Assembly: GCA_005405945.1 (NCBI GenBank)
Contig: BJHW01000001.1
Coordinates: forward strand, 5,084,001-5,148,000
Direction: 5' to 3'
Source of the DNA: Streptomyces violaceusniger
Lineage (GTDB): Bacteria > Actinomycetota > Actinomycetes > Streptomycetales > Streptomycetaceae
Length of the DNA stretch: 64,000 bases
This document shows positions 47,912 through 57,268 of the stretch, one piece after another; positions within the stretch are counted from its first letter, which is position 1, and the number at the start of each line of letters is the position of its first letter. The position numbers and the translations under genes were made by a program. The notes under the pieces were generated by a model. That model saw only the letters and a program-made list of their open reading frames with translations. It was not told the DNA's origin and did not search any database.

Positions 47912-49047
47912 TCGGTGATGGTCCCTCGGAGGTAGTCGGCGGCGTGGCGCCCGCGCTCGCGGACATCGGCCAGGTCGTCGCCGTAGGTGTTGACGTGGCC
48001 GACCTTGCGCCCGGGCTTCACGTCCTTGCCGTACATATGGATCTTGAGCGCCGGGTCGCGCGCCATGCAGTGCAGGTACGCCGCGTACATGTCGGGGTAG
48101 TCGCCGCCGAGCACATTGGTCATCACGGTCCACTGGGCACGCGGGCGGGGGTCGCCCAGCGGGAGGTCGAGCACGGCCCGTACGTGGTTGGCGAACTGGG
48201 AGGTGACGGCGCCGTCCTGGGTCCAGTGGCCGGAGTTGTGGGGGCGCATCGCCAGCTCGTTGACCAGCAGCCGGCCGTCGCGGGTCTCGAAGAGCTCGAC
48301 CGCGAGATGGCCGACCACCCCGAGTTCCGACGCGATCTTCAGCGCCATCTCCTGCGCCTGTCCGGACAGTTCCTCGGAGAGGCCGGGGGCGGGGGCGATC
48401 ACGGTGTCGCAGACCCCGTTGACCTGGATCGACTCCACGACGGGGTACGCGACGGCCTGGCCGTGCGGGGACCGCACGACATTGGCGGCGAGCTCGCGGG
48501 CGAAGTCGACCATCTCCTCGGCGAGGACGGGCACGCCCGCGCGGAACGGCTCGGCCGCCTCCGCCACGCCGCGGACGACCCAGACCCCCTTGCCGTCGTA
48601 GCCACCGCGCACCGTCTTGAGGACGACCGGGAAGCCGTCGCCCTCGTCCGCGAAGCGCGCGACGTCCTCGGGGTCGGCCACGATGCGGTGGCGGGGGCAC
48701 GGCACACCGGCCGTACGCAGCCGCTCGCGCATCACACCCTTGTCCTGGGCGTGCAGCAGTGCCTCGACTCCGGGGCGGATGACCACCCCGTCCGCTTCCA
48801 GGGCGCGCAGATGCTCGGCCGGGACATGCTCGTGGTCGAAGGTGACCACGTCACAGCCCTGTGCGAAAGCACGAAGGGTGTCCAGGTCGCGGTAGTCGCC
48901 GATGACGACATCGCTGACCACCTGGGCCGCCGAGTCCTGGGGGGTGTCACTGAGCAGCTTGAACCTGATGCCGAGGGGGATGCCCGCCTCATGGGTCATG
49001 CGGGCGAGCTGGCCGCCGCCGACCATGCCGACTACCGGGAATGTCAC
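47908..49047 (-). CDS. purK: 5-(carboxyamino)imidazole ribonucleotide synthase
   Basis: 379 residues, ATP-grasp enzyme carboxylating AIR. It begins VTFPVVGMVGGGQLARMTHE at GTG 49047, adjoining a GGGAGG site, and holds the ATP-grasp core (KTVRGGYDGKGVWVVRG, then LFETRDGRLLVNELAMRPHN). A longer frame upstream to 49257 is not supported by homology. Stop overlaps the purE start. Confidence 0.95.
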   Translation of the reverse strand: MTFPVVGMVGGGQLARMTHEAGIPLGIRFKLLSDTPQDSAAQVVSDVVIGDYRDLDTLRAFAQGCDVVTFDHEHVPAEHLRALEADGVVIRPGVEALLHAQDKGVMRERLRTAGVPCPRHRIVADPEDVARFADEGDGFPVVLKTVRGGYDGKGVWVVRGVAEAAEPFRAGVPVLAEEMVDFARELAANVVRSPHGQAVAYPVVESIQVNGVCDTVIAPAPGLSEELSGQAQEMALKIASELGVVGHLAVELFETRDGRLLVNELAMRPHNSGHWTQDGAVTSQFANHVRAVLDLPLGDPRPRAQWTVMTNVLGGDYPDMYAAYLHCMARDPALKIHMYGKDVKPGRKVGHVNTYGDDLADVRERGRHAADYLRGTITE

Positions 49048-49209
49048 CCTCCCAGGGTAACTTCCCCCTTCGACCGGCCCTGACCTGCGCCTGAGAAGCC
49101 TCCGGACATTCCGCCGGGCCCAGCCTCTCGGCCTGAAGGGCGCGAGACGCGGCCGCTGGTTAGCATGGGGTGATTGACGACGCCGACGGGACGGGGCTGA
49201 ACGATCACC

Positions 49210-49737
49210 ATGAGTGAACGGAGCACACTCGGTGGGCTGCGTGCCCGGATGGGGCAACTGACCCGCGAGATCGCGAAGTTCGGGGTGGTCGGCGGTGCCG
49301 GCGTCTTCGTCAATCTCGCGGTGTTCAACCTGGTGCGCGGGGTGACCGAACTGCCCGTGGTGCGGGCCAGCATCGTGGCCACGGTGGTCGCCACCGGCTT
49401 CAACTACCTGGGATACCGGTACTTCACCTACCGGGACCGCGACAAGCAGGGCCGCACCAAGGAGCTCAGCCTCTTCCTGCTGTTCAGCGCCATCGGCCTG
49501 ATCATCGAGAACGGTGTGCTCTACACCGCCACGTACGGCTTCGGGTGGGACAGCTCACTCCAGAGCAATCTGTTCAAGTTCCTCGGTATCGGCCTGGGCA
49601 CCCTCTTCCGCTTCTGGTCCTACCGGACCTGGGTGTTCCGGACGCTGCCCGCGCGGGAGGCCGTCGAGCGCGCGGAGGCCATCCTGTCCGAGGCGCCGCC
49701 CGCCCAGGCCACCCGGAAGCAGCCGGTCAAGAAGTAG
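49210..49737 (+). CDS. GtrA family membrane protein
   Basis: 175 residues with four predicted helices (FGVVGGAGVFVNLAVFNLV, then VVATVVATGFNYLGYRYF). GtrA-type proteins are implicated in flipping lipid-linked sugars for surface glycosylation. The conserved FRFWSYRTWVFR follows the last helix. The Ala/Pro-rich C-terminus ends with basic residues. Its place near wall-polymer genes suits an envelope glycan role, but this is inferred. Confidence 0.85.
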   Translation: MSERSTLGGLRARMGQLTREIAKFGVVGGAGVFVNLAVFNLVRGVTELPVVRASIVATVVATGFNYLGYRYFTYRDRDKQGRTKELSLFLLFSAIGLIIENGVLYTATYGFGWDSSLQSNLFKFLGIGLGTLFRFWSYRTWVFRTLPAREAVERAEAILSEAPPAQATRKQPVKK

Positions 49738-49761
49738 CGCCCAGGGGTACGGCAGGGCCGC

Positions 49762-51012
49762 TCAGGAGGCCGAGGGGTCCTCGGCCTCGCGGCTGAGGAA
49801 GAGCGCGAACACCGGCGGATGCTGCTGGAGCAGCTCCAGTCGGCCGCCGTCCGCCTCCGCCAGGTCCCGCGCCACGGCGAGCCCAAGACCCGTGGAGTTG
49901 CGTCCGCTGACCGTGCGCTCGAAGACCCGCGCCCCCAGGTCCGGCGACACCCCGGGCCCCTCGTCGGAGACCTCCACCACGGCCTGGTTGCCGGTGACGC
50001 GGGTACGCAGCGCGACCGTACCGTCACCGTGCATCAGCGAGTTCTCGATCAGCGTGGCCAGCACCTGGGCGACCGCGCCCGGGGTGCCCACCGCGCGCAG
50101 CCCCTTCTTGCCCGAGCGTACGATGGCGCGGCCCTCGCTGCGCGAGGCCGGGCGCCACTCCTCGATCTGCTGCTTGACGACCTCGTCCAGGTCGAAGGCG
50201 ACCGCGGAGCCGCTGCGCGGATCGCGTGAATTGGTCAGCAGCCGCTGGACGACATCGGTGAGCCGCTCCACCTGGCCCAGCGCGATCGTCGCCTCCTCCT
50301 TGACCGTCTCCGGGTCGTCGGTGAGCGTGATCTCCTCCAGCCGCATCGACAGCGCGGTCAGCGGCGTACGGAGCTGGTGGGAGGCGTCGGCCGCCAGCCG
50401 CCGCTCGGCGGTGAGCATCCGGGCGATGCGCTCGGCGCTCGCGTCCAGGACGTCGGCGACCCGGTCCAGCTCCGGCACCCCGTAGCGCCGGTGGCGCGGC
50501 CTGGGGTCTCCGGAGCCCAGCCGCTCGGCGGTCTCCGCGAGATCGGTGAGCGGGGCGGAGAGCCGGTGCGCCTGGCGTACGGCGAGGGCCACCGCGGCGA
50601 GCACGGCGAGCAGCGCCACCGCGAGGATGATCAGCATGGTGCGGCCGATCTCGCGGCTCACCGTGGAGCGGGACGCCTCGACCCGGACGACCTCGCCCTG
50701 CTCCCCCGGCTCGTCGGCGGAGATGACACTGCCCGTGGGGCGCTTGCCGATCTCCACCGTGCGGTGGTCGGGCATCCTGATCACCGCGTAGCGCCCGGGC
50801 TCGATCTGCTCGCGCAGCACCCGTGGAGTGACCCCCTCGCCACCCAGCAGCCTGCTGTCGACGATGCTGACCAGGCGCACGGCGTCGGAGCTCACGCTCT
50901 CCTGGGCGCTGTTCTCGATGGTCCGCGTCTCGACGATGACCAGCGACAGGCCGAAGACCGCGATGACGACGAGCACCACGGCCAGAGTGGAGTTGATCAA
51001 GCGACGGCGCAT
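49762..51012 (-). CDS. Sensor histidine kinase
   Basis: 416 residues. Two membrane helices (residues about 8-28 and 127-148) frame an extracellular sensor; then HAMP, HisKA with phospho-His in DASHQLRTPLTALSMRLEEI, and a HATPase domain (N box LIENSLMHGDG, G1 DEGPGVSPDLG, G2 GLGLAVARDLA). It partners the adjacent OmpR-type regulator. The stimulus is unknown. Confidence 0.93.
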   Translation of the reverse strand: MRRRLINSTLAVVLVVIAVFGLSLVIVETRTIENSAQESVSSDAVRLVSIVDSRLLGGEGVTPRVLREQIEPGRYAVIRMPDHRTVEIGKRPTGSVISADEPGEQGEVVRVEASRSTVSREIGRTMLIILAVALLAVLAAVALAVRQAHRLSAPLTDLAETAERLGSGDPRPRHRRYGVPELDRVADVLDASAERIARMLTAERRLAADASHQLRTPLTALSMRLEEITLTDDPETVKEEATIALGQVERLTDVVQRLLTNSRDPRSGSAVAFDLDEVVKQQIEEWRPASRSEGRAIVRSGKKGLRAVGTPGAVAQVLATLIENSLMHGDGTVALRTRVTGNQAVVEVSDEGPGVSPDLGARVFERTVSGRNSTGLGLAVARDLAEADGGRLELLQQHPPVFALFLSREAEDPSAS

Positions 51013-51034
51013 GGCCCTACCGTGTCAGCCCTGG

Positions 51035-51715
51035 TCAGCTTTTCTCGAATCTGAAGCCGACGCCACGGACGGTGGCGATATAGCGGGGGTTGGCCGCATC
51101 GTCACCGAGCTTCTTGCGCAGCCAGGAGATGTGCATGTCGAGGGTCTTGGTGGAGGACCACCAGGTGGTGTCCCACACCTCGCGCATCAGCTGGTCGCGG
51201 GTGACCACCCGCCCGGCGTCCCGCACCAGGACCCGCAGCAGATCGAACTCCTTGGCGGTCAGCTGCAGCTCCTCGTCGCCCATCCAGGCGCGGTGCGACT
51301 CGACGTCGATCCGCACCCCGTGGGTGGCCGGCTGCTGTTGCTGCGTCTCGACGGCGCCGCGCCGCAGCAGCGCCCGGACCCGGGCGAGCAGCTCGGCGAG
51401 CCGGAACGGCTTGGTCACGTAGTCGTCGGCGCCGGCGTCCAGGCCGACCACCGTGTCCACCTCGTCCGCGCGGGCCGTGAGCACCAGCACCGGAAAGCCA
51501 TGGCCCTCCGTACGGAGCCGACGGCAGACCTCGAGCCCGTCCATCCCGGGCAGGCCGAGGTCGAGGACGATCAGGTCGACGCCCCCTTGCAGACCGGCGT
51601 CGAGCGCGGTGGGTCCGTCCTCACGCACCTCGACCTCGTACCCCTCGCGGCGCAGGGCGCGGGCGAGCGGCTCCGAGATGGATGCGTCATCCTCGGCGAG
51701 CAGTACTCGGGTCAT
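51035..51715 (-). CDS. OmpR family response regulator
   Basis: 226 residues. Receiver domain with the phospho-Asp in DLIVLDLGLPGMDGLEVCRR, Thr in VLVLTARADE and Lys in YVTKPF; then a winged-helix DNA-binding domain (YIATVRGVGFRFEKS at the C-terminus). It precedes the kinase by 22 bases on the same strand, so the pair is one operon. ATG 51715; the longer frame to 51955 lacks support. Confidence 0.94.
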   Translation of the reverse strand: MTRVLLAEDDASISEPLARALRREGYEVEVREDGPTALDAGLQGGVDLIVLDLGLPGMDGLEVCRRLRTEGHGFPVLVLTARADEVDTVVGLDAGADDYVTKPFRLAELLARVRALLRRGAVETQQQQPATHGVRIDVESHRAWMGDEELQLTAKEFDLLRVLVRDAGRVVTRDQLMREVWDTTWWSSTKTLDMHISWLRKKLGDDAANPRYIATVRGVGFRFEKS

Positions 51716-52038
51716 GGGGGTGATGGTAGTCCGCTGAGGTCGGAGCACGGGGCGCGTACGGCGCGACGGACGGAGCACGGACGGTTGCACGCCTCGCCGT
51801 GAGCTATCTCTCACCGTCCCCAAAGGTGTCAAGAACGTGTCGTATGGTGAAACAACGTCTGTAGCACTCCTCCGGGACCTTTGGTGGCGACGACGCACCC
51901 AAAGGTCTCTGTCATGTCCGGAGCGGGACGAGGTCGGCACTACCGGCCCGGCCACGCCCGGCCGCTCAGTCGCTCAGCCATCCCCCCACAGGGCGCTGGC
52001 CCGACGGCAGCGCTCCCTGAGCACGCAAGGAAACCACC
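51716..52038. promoter_or_regulatory. Divergent promoter region with 8-bp inverted repeat
   Basis: Between the regulator (left) and the peptide transporter (right). ACCTTTGG (51877-51884) and CCAAAGGT (51899-51906) form an inverted repeat with a 14-base loop, about 130 bases upstream of the transporter start. It may be an operator or leader hairpin. No gene in this stretch is convincing. Confidence 0.45.
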
Positions 52039-53565
52039 ATGGCGTCCAGCCTGACGAAGGGCGCCACCGCGCAGGGGACCCCTGCCGGCGGCAAGACCTT
52101 CTTCGGCCACCCCCGCGGCCTGGCCACTCTCTTCATGATCGAAATGTGGGAGCGGTTCAGCTTCTACGGCATGCGGGCCCTTCTCGTGGTCTATCTGATC
52201 TCCGGTGGCCCCGACGCCAAGGACGGCGGGCAGGGCGGCGGACTCGGGATGACCGAGGGCAACGCGGTGGCCATCTACTCGGTGTACCTGGCCATGGTCT
52301 ATCTGCTGGCCATGCCGGGCGGCTGGTTCGGCGACCGGGTCTGGGGTCCTCGCAAGACGGTGGTGATCGCGTCCGGCGTCGTCATGGCCGGGCATCTGGC
52401 GCTCTCCGTCCCCGGCCAGGCGACCTTCTTCGCCGGCCTCGGCCTGGTGGCGCTCGGCTCCGGTCTGATCAAGGCCAATATCTCGACGATGGTGGGCCAG
52501 CTCTACGACGGTCCGCAGGACCCGCGCCGGGACGGCGGCTTCACCATCTTCTACATCGGCATCAACCTCGGCGCCTTCGCCGCTCCGCTGGTGATCGGCA
52601 CCGTCGGCCAGTCGTACAACTGGCACCTGGGCTTCGCGCTCGCCGCCCTCGGCATGGCGCTGGGCCTGGTCCAGTTCCTGATCGGCACCCGCCACCTGAG
52701 TACGGAGAGCAGCGTCGTCCCGACGCCGCTGGCGGCCGAGGAGCGCCGCTCCTGGCTGCGCAAGGCGATGATCTGGCTGATCGTGGCCGCGGTCTTCTAC
52801 ACCGGCGTGGTGCTCAGCGGCAGCTGGACCCTCAACTGGGTGCTGATCCCGATCACCGTCCTCGGCCTGATCATCCCGACCGGGGTGCTGATCCGGATCA
52901 AGCGCGACCGGGAGCTCTCGGCGGTCGAGCAGACCAAGGTGAGCGGCTACATCTGGTTCTTCGTGGCCGCCGCCGTGTTCTGGATGATCTACGACCAGGG
53001 CGGTTCGACGATGTCGGCCTTCGCCGACTCCAAGACCGCGGACACGATCTTCGGGCTGCACTTCCCGTCCTCGTGGTTCCAGTCGGTGAACCCGCTGCTG
53101 ATCATGGCGCTGGCGCCGGTCTTCGCCTGGCTGTGGCTGTGGCTGGCGCGCCGTGACCGGGAGCCGAACACCACGCTGAAGTTCGCGATGGCCCTGGTCC
53201 TGGTCGGTGCCTCGTTCTTCGTCTTCGTCGTGCCGATGGGGATGGCCGGGGACGGGACCAAGGTCAGCCCGCTGTGGCTGGTGTCGATCTACCTGATCCA
53301 GACGATGGGTGAGCTGTGCCTGTCGCCGGTCGGCCTGTCGGTGACCACCAAGATGGCACCGGCGAAGTACGCCAGCCAGATGATGGGCGTGTGGTTCCTG
53401 GCCGTGACCGCGGGCGACTGCGTGACGGGCCTGCTGTCCATCGCCGGGGTCGACCTGAGCGGGGTCGGGGTGATCGCGCTGGAGGCGACGATGGCGGCGC
53501 TCGCGGGCTTCGCGGTCTTCATGTACCGGAAGAAGGTCGTGGCGTTGATGGCCGACGTCCACTGA
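52039..53565 (+). CDS. Peptide MFS transporter (POT/PTR2 family)
   Basis: 508 residues, about 14 membrane helices. Proton-coupled import of di- and tripeptides. The signature IEMWERFSFYGMRALLVVYL carries the ExxERF motif; PGGWFGDRVWGPRKTVVIAS and FYIGINLGAFAAPLVIGTVG are the PTR2 signatures. ATG 52039 follows an AAGGAAACC-type site. A strong terminator follows at 53594. Divergent from a two-component system that may or may not control it. Confidence 0.93.
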   Translation: MASSLTKGATAQGTPAGGKTFFGHPRGLATLFMIEMWERFSFYGMRALLVVYLISGGPDAKDGGQGGGLGMTEGNAVAIYSVYLAMVYLLAMPGGWFGDRVWGPRKTVVIASGVVMAGHLALSVPGQATFFAGLGLVALGSGLIKANISTMVGQLYDGPQDPRRDGGFTIFYIGINLGAFAAPLVIGTVGQSYNWHLGFALAALGMALGLVQFLIGTRHLSTESSVVPTPLAAEERRSWLRKAMIWLIVAAVFYTGVVLSGSWTLNWVLIPITVLGLIIPTGVLIRIKRDRELSAVEQTKVSGYIWFFVAAAVFWMIYDQGGSTMSAFADSKTADTIFGLHFPSSWFQSVNPLLIMALAPVFAWLWLWLARRDREPNTTLKFAMALVLVGASFFVFVVPMGMAGDGTKVSPLWLVSIYLIQTMGELCLSPVGLSVTTKMAPAKYASQMMGVWFLAVTAGDCVTGLLSIAGVDLSGVGVIALEATMAALAGFAVFMYRKKVVALMADVH

Positions 53566-53593
53566 GGTCCGTGAGGACGCCCTTAAGGGGCTC

Positions 53594-53635
53594 ACGAGGG
53601 GCCCGGCGCGGGGAGATCCGCGTCGGGCCCCTCGT
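53594..53635. terminator. Long GC hairpin after the peptide transporter
   Basis: ACGAGGGGCCCGGCGCGG pairs with CCGCGTCGGGCCCCTCGT (one G-T pair) around a short loop, followed by CCTTTGAG. It separates convergent genes and probably ends transcription in both directions. Confidence 0.85.
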
Positions 53636-53663
53636 CCTTTGAGCGGGCCTCCTTACGGCCGGT

Positions 53664-55091
53664 TCAGCGGGTGGTGCCGCGCAGCTTGCGCCACGGGGTG
53701 AGGGTGAAGATGGCGCCGCCGAGCAGCACGGTGGTACCGGCGATCAGGGCGAGCGCCTTCAGCCCGCCATGGTCACTGGCACCGGTCTCGGCGAGCCCGC
53801 CGCTGGCGGCCGAACCGCCGCCGCTGCCCGAACCGCCGCCACCGGAGGTGCCGCCACCCGAGGTGCCGCCGCCGGTCGAGTCACCGCCGGTGGTGCCGCC
53901 GGGCTGGCCGGTGGTGTCCAGTTCCAGCGAGGCGCCAGGGTCCTTGGACGGGGTGCAGGTGGTGGTCGTACCGAGCGCCTTGACCGTCAGCACGCCGGGG
54001 GTGAGCGTCGACTTGCCGCTCGCACCCGGCTTGTAGGTGCCGGTGAGGTCGGGGATCTCGATCGGGTCGCCGGACTTGATGGGCTCCTTGTTGGTCGGCC
54101 CCGCCACGGCGACCGTGCCCTTGTCCGCGCCGCCGACCTTGACGGCCATCGACGGCTTGACCGAATCGGCGGGGATGTCGGCCGGGCTGTCCATCACGGA
54201 CTTGCCGAACTTCACGGTCAGCTCGAAGTTCCCCCCGCTCTTGGTGGCGTTGATCCGCACCGGGGAGGTCGCTTTCTTGTCGCCGATGGGGGTCTTGCAG
54301 GCGTAGGCGACCTGAACCTCCTTACCGGTGTAGGAATCGCCTCCGCCGCCCCCGCCACCGGTGGTGCCGCTGGTCGTGCCGCCCGTGGTCCCACTGGTCG
54401 TTCCACCCGTGGTGCCACTTGTGGTGCCGCCGGTCGTCCCGCTCGTCGTTCCACTGGTGGTGCCGCTCGTGGTACCGCTGGTCGTCCCGCTCGTGGTGCC
54501 ACTCGTCGTCCCGCTCGTCGTCCCGCTCGTCGTGCCGCCCGGACCGCTGCCGCCGTCCGTCACCTTGATGGTCGCGGCGGCCTTGACGGCCTCCTTCGCC
54601 GAGCACTTGGTGTCCGTGGACAGCGGCTTGCTGACGTTGATGTTGTAGCCGCCGGGCGTCAGCGTCACCTCTCCCGCCTTGGTGAGCTTGAGCTTCCCCT
54701 TCATGTCGGAGAGCTTCATCTCACCGCCCTTGGGGATCGCCGGGTTCTCCCGCGGCCCCTCCATGGCCAGTTCGCCGGTCTGGGCGCCACCCACCGTGAT
54801 GGTGCCGGTCGGCAGCACGGTGTCGGCTTCCAGGTCGAGGATGGGCGGGTTCTTGGAGGCGGCCTGCACCGTCTTCCACACCACCTCGATCTCGTCCCCG
54901 ACCTTCGCCGTCTCCGGTGCCGTCACGGCCACGGTCGTGGTGCCCTCCACCGGGGGCAGACCGGAGATGGGGGGCGGTAAGCACTCGGTCTGGTACGAGA
55001 CCTCGGCGCCCTCCGCGCTGCCCGCGCCGAGCAGCACGCCCGCACCGCCGAGCAGCAGCGCGACGGCGGCCGCACTCACTCTTGGTCGCAT
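53664..55091 (-). CDS. Sortase-anchored surface protein with LAETG signal
   Basis: 475 residues: signal peptide (VALLLGGAGVLLGAGSAEGA), an N-terminal domain of about 150 residues, a Thr/Ser/Gly linker of TSGT repeats (about residues 180-240), a second domain starting near VQVAYACKTPIGDKKATSPV, a Gly/Ser stretch, then LAETG, a hydrophobic helix and a basic tail: the layout recognised by class E-type sortases (LAxTG). The second domain is clearly paralogous to the LPQTG protein at 57269-58033. Each domain has a Cys pair that could form a disulfide. No sortase gene is in the window. Confidence 0.85.
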   Translation of the reverse strand: MRPRVSAAAVALLLGGAGVLLGAGSAEGAEVSYQTECLPPPISGLPPVEGTTTVAVTAPETAKVGDEIEVVWKTVQAASKNPPILDLEADTVLPTGTITVGGAQTGELAMEGPRENPAIPKGGEMKLSDMKGKLKLTKAGEVTLTPGGYNINVSKPLSTDTKCSAKEAVKAAATIKVTDGGSGPGGTTSGTTSGTTSGTTSGTTSGTTSGTTSGTTSGTTGGTTSGTTGGTTSGTTGGTTSGTTGGGGGGGDSYTGKEVQVAYACKTPIGDKKATSPVRINATKSGGNFELTVKFGKSVMDSPADIPADSVKPSMAVKVGGADKGTVAVAGPTNKEPIKSGDPIEIPDLTGTYKPGASGKSTLTPGVLTVKALGTTTTCTPSKDPGASLELDTTGQPGGTTGGDSTGGGTSGGGTSGGGGSGSGGGSAASGGLAETGASDHGGLKALALIAGTTVLLGGAIFTLTPWRKLRGTTR

Positions 55092-55092
55092 C

Positions 55093-56166
55093 TCACGTGG
55101 TTCCTTTCGGGGTCGGTCGGATCTCCTCGGTCGGTGCGGAAATCTGGTGGTGCGGCCGTGCCTCCGGCGCGGTGTCCGGGGTGAACCAGGGCAGCGCCGG
55201 CGGTGCGCCGTCCGCCGCGGCCGGTCCGGACGGCGGCGACGAGGGCGGGAGCGGGGGCAGGGGCGGTGGTGGCACGGTCCGTGCCGTACGGGGCCGTACC
55301 TTGTCCACGACGGCCATGCCGATCCGGAAGAGCGTCGCCGAGACCACCACGCACAGCAGGACCCAGAAGAGCGTCACGCCCCAGGGCCGACCCACCGCCC
55401 ACGGCTGTTCGACGAGCAGCTTGTGGCCGTAGCGCAGGGAGACCAGATAGTCGCCATGGGCCCCGGCGGACAGTTCGACGTCCAGCTTGACCTGCGCCTT
55501 CTTCCCCGGCTGGATCGTCCCCCGCCAGCGCTGCTCCTCCCAGGAGGGGGCGAAGACGCCGTGCGAGGTGCCCACCTCGAAGACCGGGTCGCGGGCCGGG
55601 GTCGAGCCGAGGTTGCCGACGGTGACCACGAGCTTTCGCCTGGGTGGTGCGCCGAACCAGGTCAGCAGCCCGCTGGAGCCGTCGAGCCGGGCCGAGAGCA
55701 CGCTCAGCCGCTCGCCCCCGGTCTGCTCCTTCGGCAGCGGCGCGACCGGGTGCCCGGCGACCTTGAACGGCACGTCCGCGGCGGCGGCCTCGCCGGTGAC
55801 GGTCGCTATATGGATGACACAGGGGCAGGGTTTGGGCGGCTCGGACACCGGCAGCTTCTTGGTGAAGGTGCCGTCCTTGCCGACGGTGACCGCCCTGCCG
55901 TCGCCGTTGGCGCAGGAGTTGGTGCCGCCGATCATGTTCTGCCCGCAGATGAGCAGGGTGAGCAGGGCACGCGGCCGCCAGCGGGCCCCGGTCACGGTAA
56001 CCGTGCCGCCCGTGCCCGCCTCGGTCTTGGAGACCTTCGCGGCCGGGCCATCGGCCGCCGCGGCGCCACCCGTAAGGGGCGCACCGAGGCTGATGAGAAC
56101 CAGGGCGAGCACGGTGACCACGGCGGAGGGCCGGGCCGGGGTGCCTGGGTGTCGGCGTACGTTCAC
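55093..56166 (-). CDS. Secreted, membrane-anchored hypothetical protein
   Basis: 357 residues: signal peptide (VVTVLALVLISLGAPLTGGA), an Ig-like region (TEAGTGGTVTVTGARWRPRA) with cysteines in ICGQNMIGGTNSC and PCPCVIH, a helix near residues 270-290 (WGVTLFWVLLCVVVSATLFR) and a Pro-rich cytoplasmic tail. Its GTG overlaps the stop of the next upstream gene (GTGA), so the two are coupled. The tail and helix make it a transmembrane partner for the sortase substrates. No enzymatic motif is recognised. Confidence 0.75.
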   Translation of the reverse strand: MNVRRHPGTPARPSAVVTVLALVLISLGAPLTGGAAAADGPAAKVSKTEAGTGGTVTVTGARWRPRALLTLLICGQNMIGGTNSCANGDGRAVTVGKDGTFTKKLPVSEPPKPCPCVIHIATVTGEAAAADVPFKVAGHPVAPLPKEQTGGERLSVLSARLDGSSGLLTWFGAPPRRKLVVTVGNLGSTPARDPVFEVGTSHGVFAPSWEEQRWRGTIQPGKKAQVKLDVELSAGAHGDYLVSLRYGHKLLVEQPWAVGRPWGVTLFWVLLCVVVSATLFRIGMAVVDKVRPRTARTVPPPPLPPLPPSSPPSGPAAADGAPPALPWFTPDTAPEARPHHQISAPTEEIRPTPKGTT

Positions 56167-57242
56167 GTGGTCGCTCCTGCCCCTGTGCGCTGCGGTTGCG
56201 GCTGCGGTTCCGGCTGCGGTGTGCCGGGTCGGCGCCGTCGTCTGCGCAGCAGCCAGACGCCTCCCCCGGCGCCCACCAAGGCGGTGGCCACCGGTGCGAG
56301 CAGCCACCAGGGGACGGCCGTATAGCCGGCGGTCGCCGTGGCGTGCGCGCCCCCGCCCGCGGTGACGGTGAGCGTCACGTCCACCGAGTCGAGGGCGGGC
56401 GGGTCCGGCCAGCTCTCGGTGAGCCGGACCCGTTTGCCCGGCGGCAGTTCGACCGGCAGGGTGCGAGGGCCGCGGCGCAGCACCTGGCCGAAGAGCCCGT
56501 CGGCGCGTACGGCCAGCCGTGGGGTGAGCACGGTGTTGCCGCGGTTGACGAGGGCGTAGCGGATGGCCGCCCCGCCGCCGCGGTCCTGGACCGTCACGTC
56601 CTCGACGGTCAGGGCGGACAGCGTCGCGCCGCTGATCCGCAGCCGCAGCCGGACCGCGACCTCCCGGCCGCCGGAGGAGACCATGACCGCGCCGGGGCGC
56701 TCACCGGGCACCGCGTCGGAGGGCACGGTGACGGTGAAGGGGATGTCGGCGCGGGTGCGGGGCGGCACCGTCACCCGCCGTTCGGCGAGCGCGATCCGGG
56801 CGCCGTCGCCGCCGCGCAGCCGGACGGTGCGGGGGTGCTCGCTCCGGTTGGTGACCGAGAGCTTGTCCTCGAGGACGGCGCCGGGCCCGCCTTCGAGGTA
56901 GATGTACGGCCGGTCGCCCGCGCCCGGTGCGCCGCCGCCCCCGGCGGCGGGGGCCGCCGACCAGTCGGGCCCGGCGGCGGCCGCCGTGGAGGCCCACGAC
57001 ACGGGGCTCACCAGGGGGCCGGCCAGCAGGGTCACGGCACAGGCGCGGACGGCCGCGCGGGCGACCGGGCCCACGGTTTCCCGCACGACTGGGCGGACGG
57101 CCGGGCCCACGGCTGCCCGGACAGCCGGGCGGACGACTGCCCGCACGGCCCGGCGTACGGCTGCCCGGACAGCCGAGCCTACGGCTGCCCGCACGGCCGG
57201 GCGGATGGCGGCATGGACCGCTGCACGGATACGCGACGGCAT
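56163..57242 (-). CDS. Secreted DUF916/WxL-like surface protein with repeat-rich N-terminus
   Basis: 359 residues as annotated. The mature region (YIYLEGGPGAVLEDKLSVTN, RTRADIPFTVTVPSDAVPGE, VAVRLRLRISGATLSALTVE) resembles beta-sandwich surface proteins of the DUF916 type, ending in a helix and an Arg/Gln/Pro tail. The first 65 residues are a degenerate AVRAAVGPAVRPVVR-like repeat encoded by tandem DNA at about 57040-57235. A start inside this tract, just before a signal-like TLLAGPLVSPVSWASTAAA, is possible. It is coupled to the gene at 55093-56166. Confidence 0.65.
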   Translation of the reverse strand: MPSRIRAAVHAAIRPAVRAAVGSAVRAAVRRAVRAVVRPAVRAAVGPAVRPVVRETVGPVARAAVRACAVTLLAGPLVSPVSWASTAAAAGPDWSAAPAAGGGGAPGAGDRPYIYLEGGPGAVLEDKLSVTNRSEHPRTVRLRGGDGARIALAERRVTVPPRTRADIPFTVTVPSDAVPGERPGAVMVSSGGREVAVRLRLRISGATLSALTVEDVTVQDRGGGAAIRYALVNRGNTVLTPRLAVRADGLFGQVLRRGPRTLPVELPPGKRVRLTESWPDPPALDSVDVTLTVTAGGGAHATATAGYTAVPWWLLAPVATALVGAGGGVWLLRRRRRRPGTPQPEPQPQPQRTGAGATT

Positions 57243-57268
57243 CGGCGGCTCCTCGGCTGCCGCGCGTG

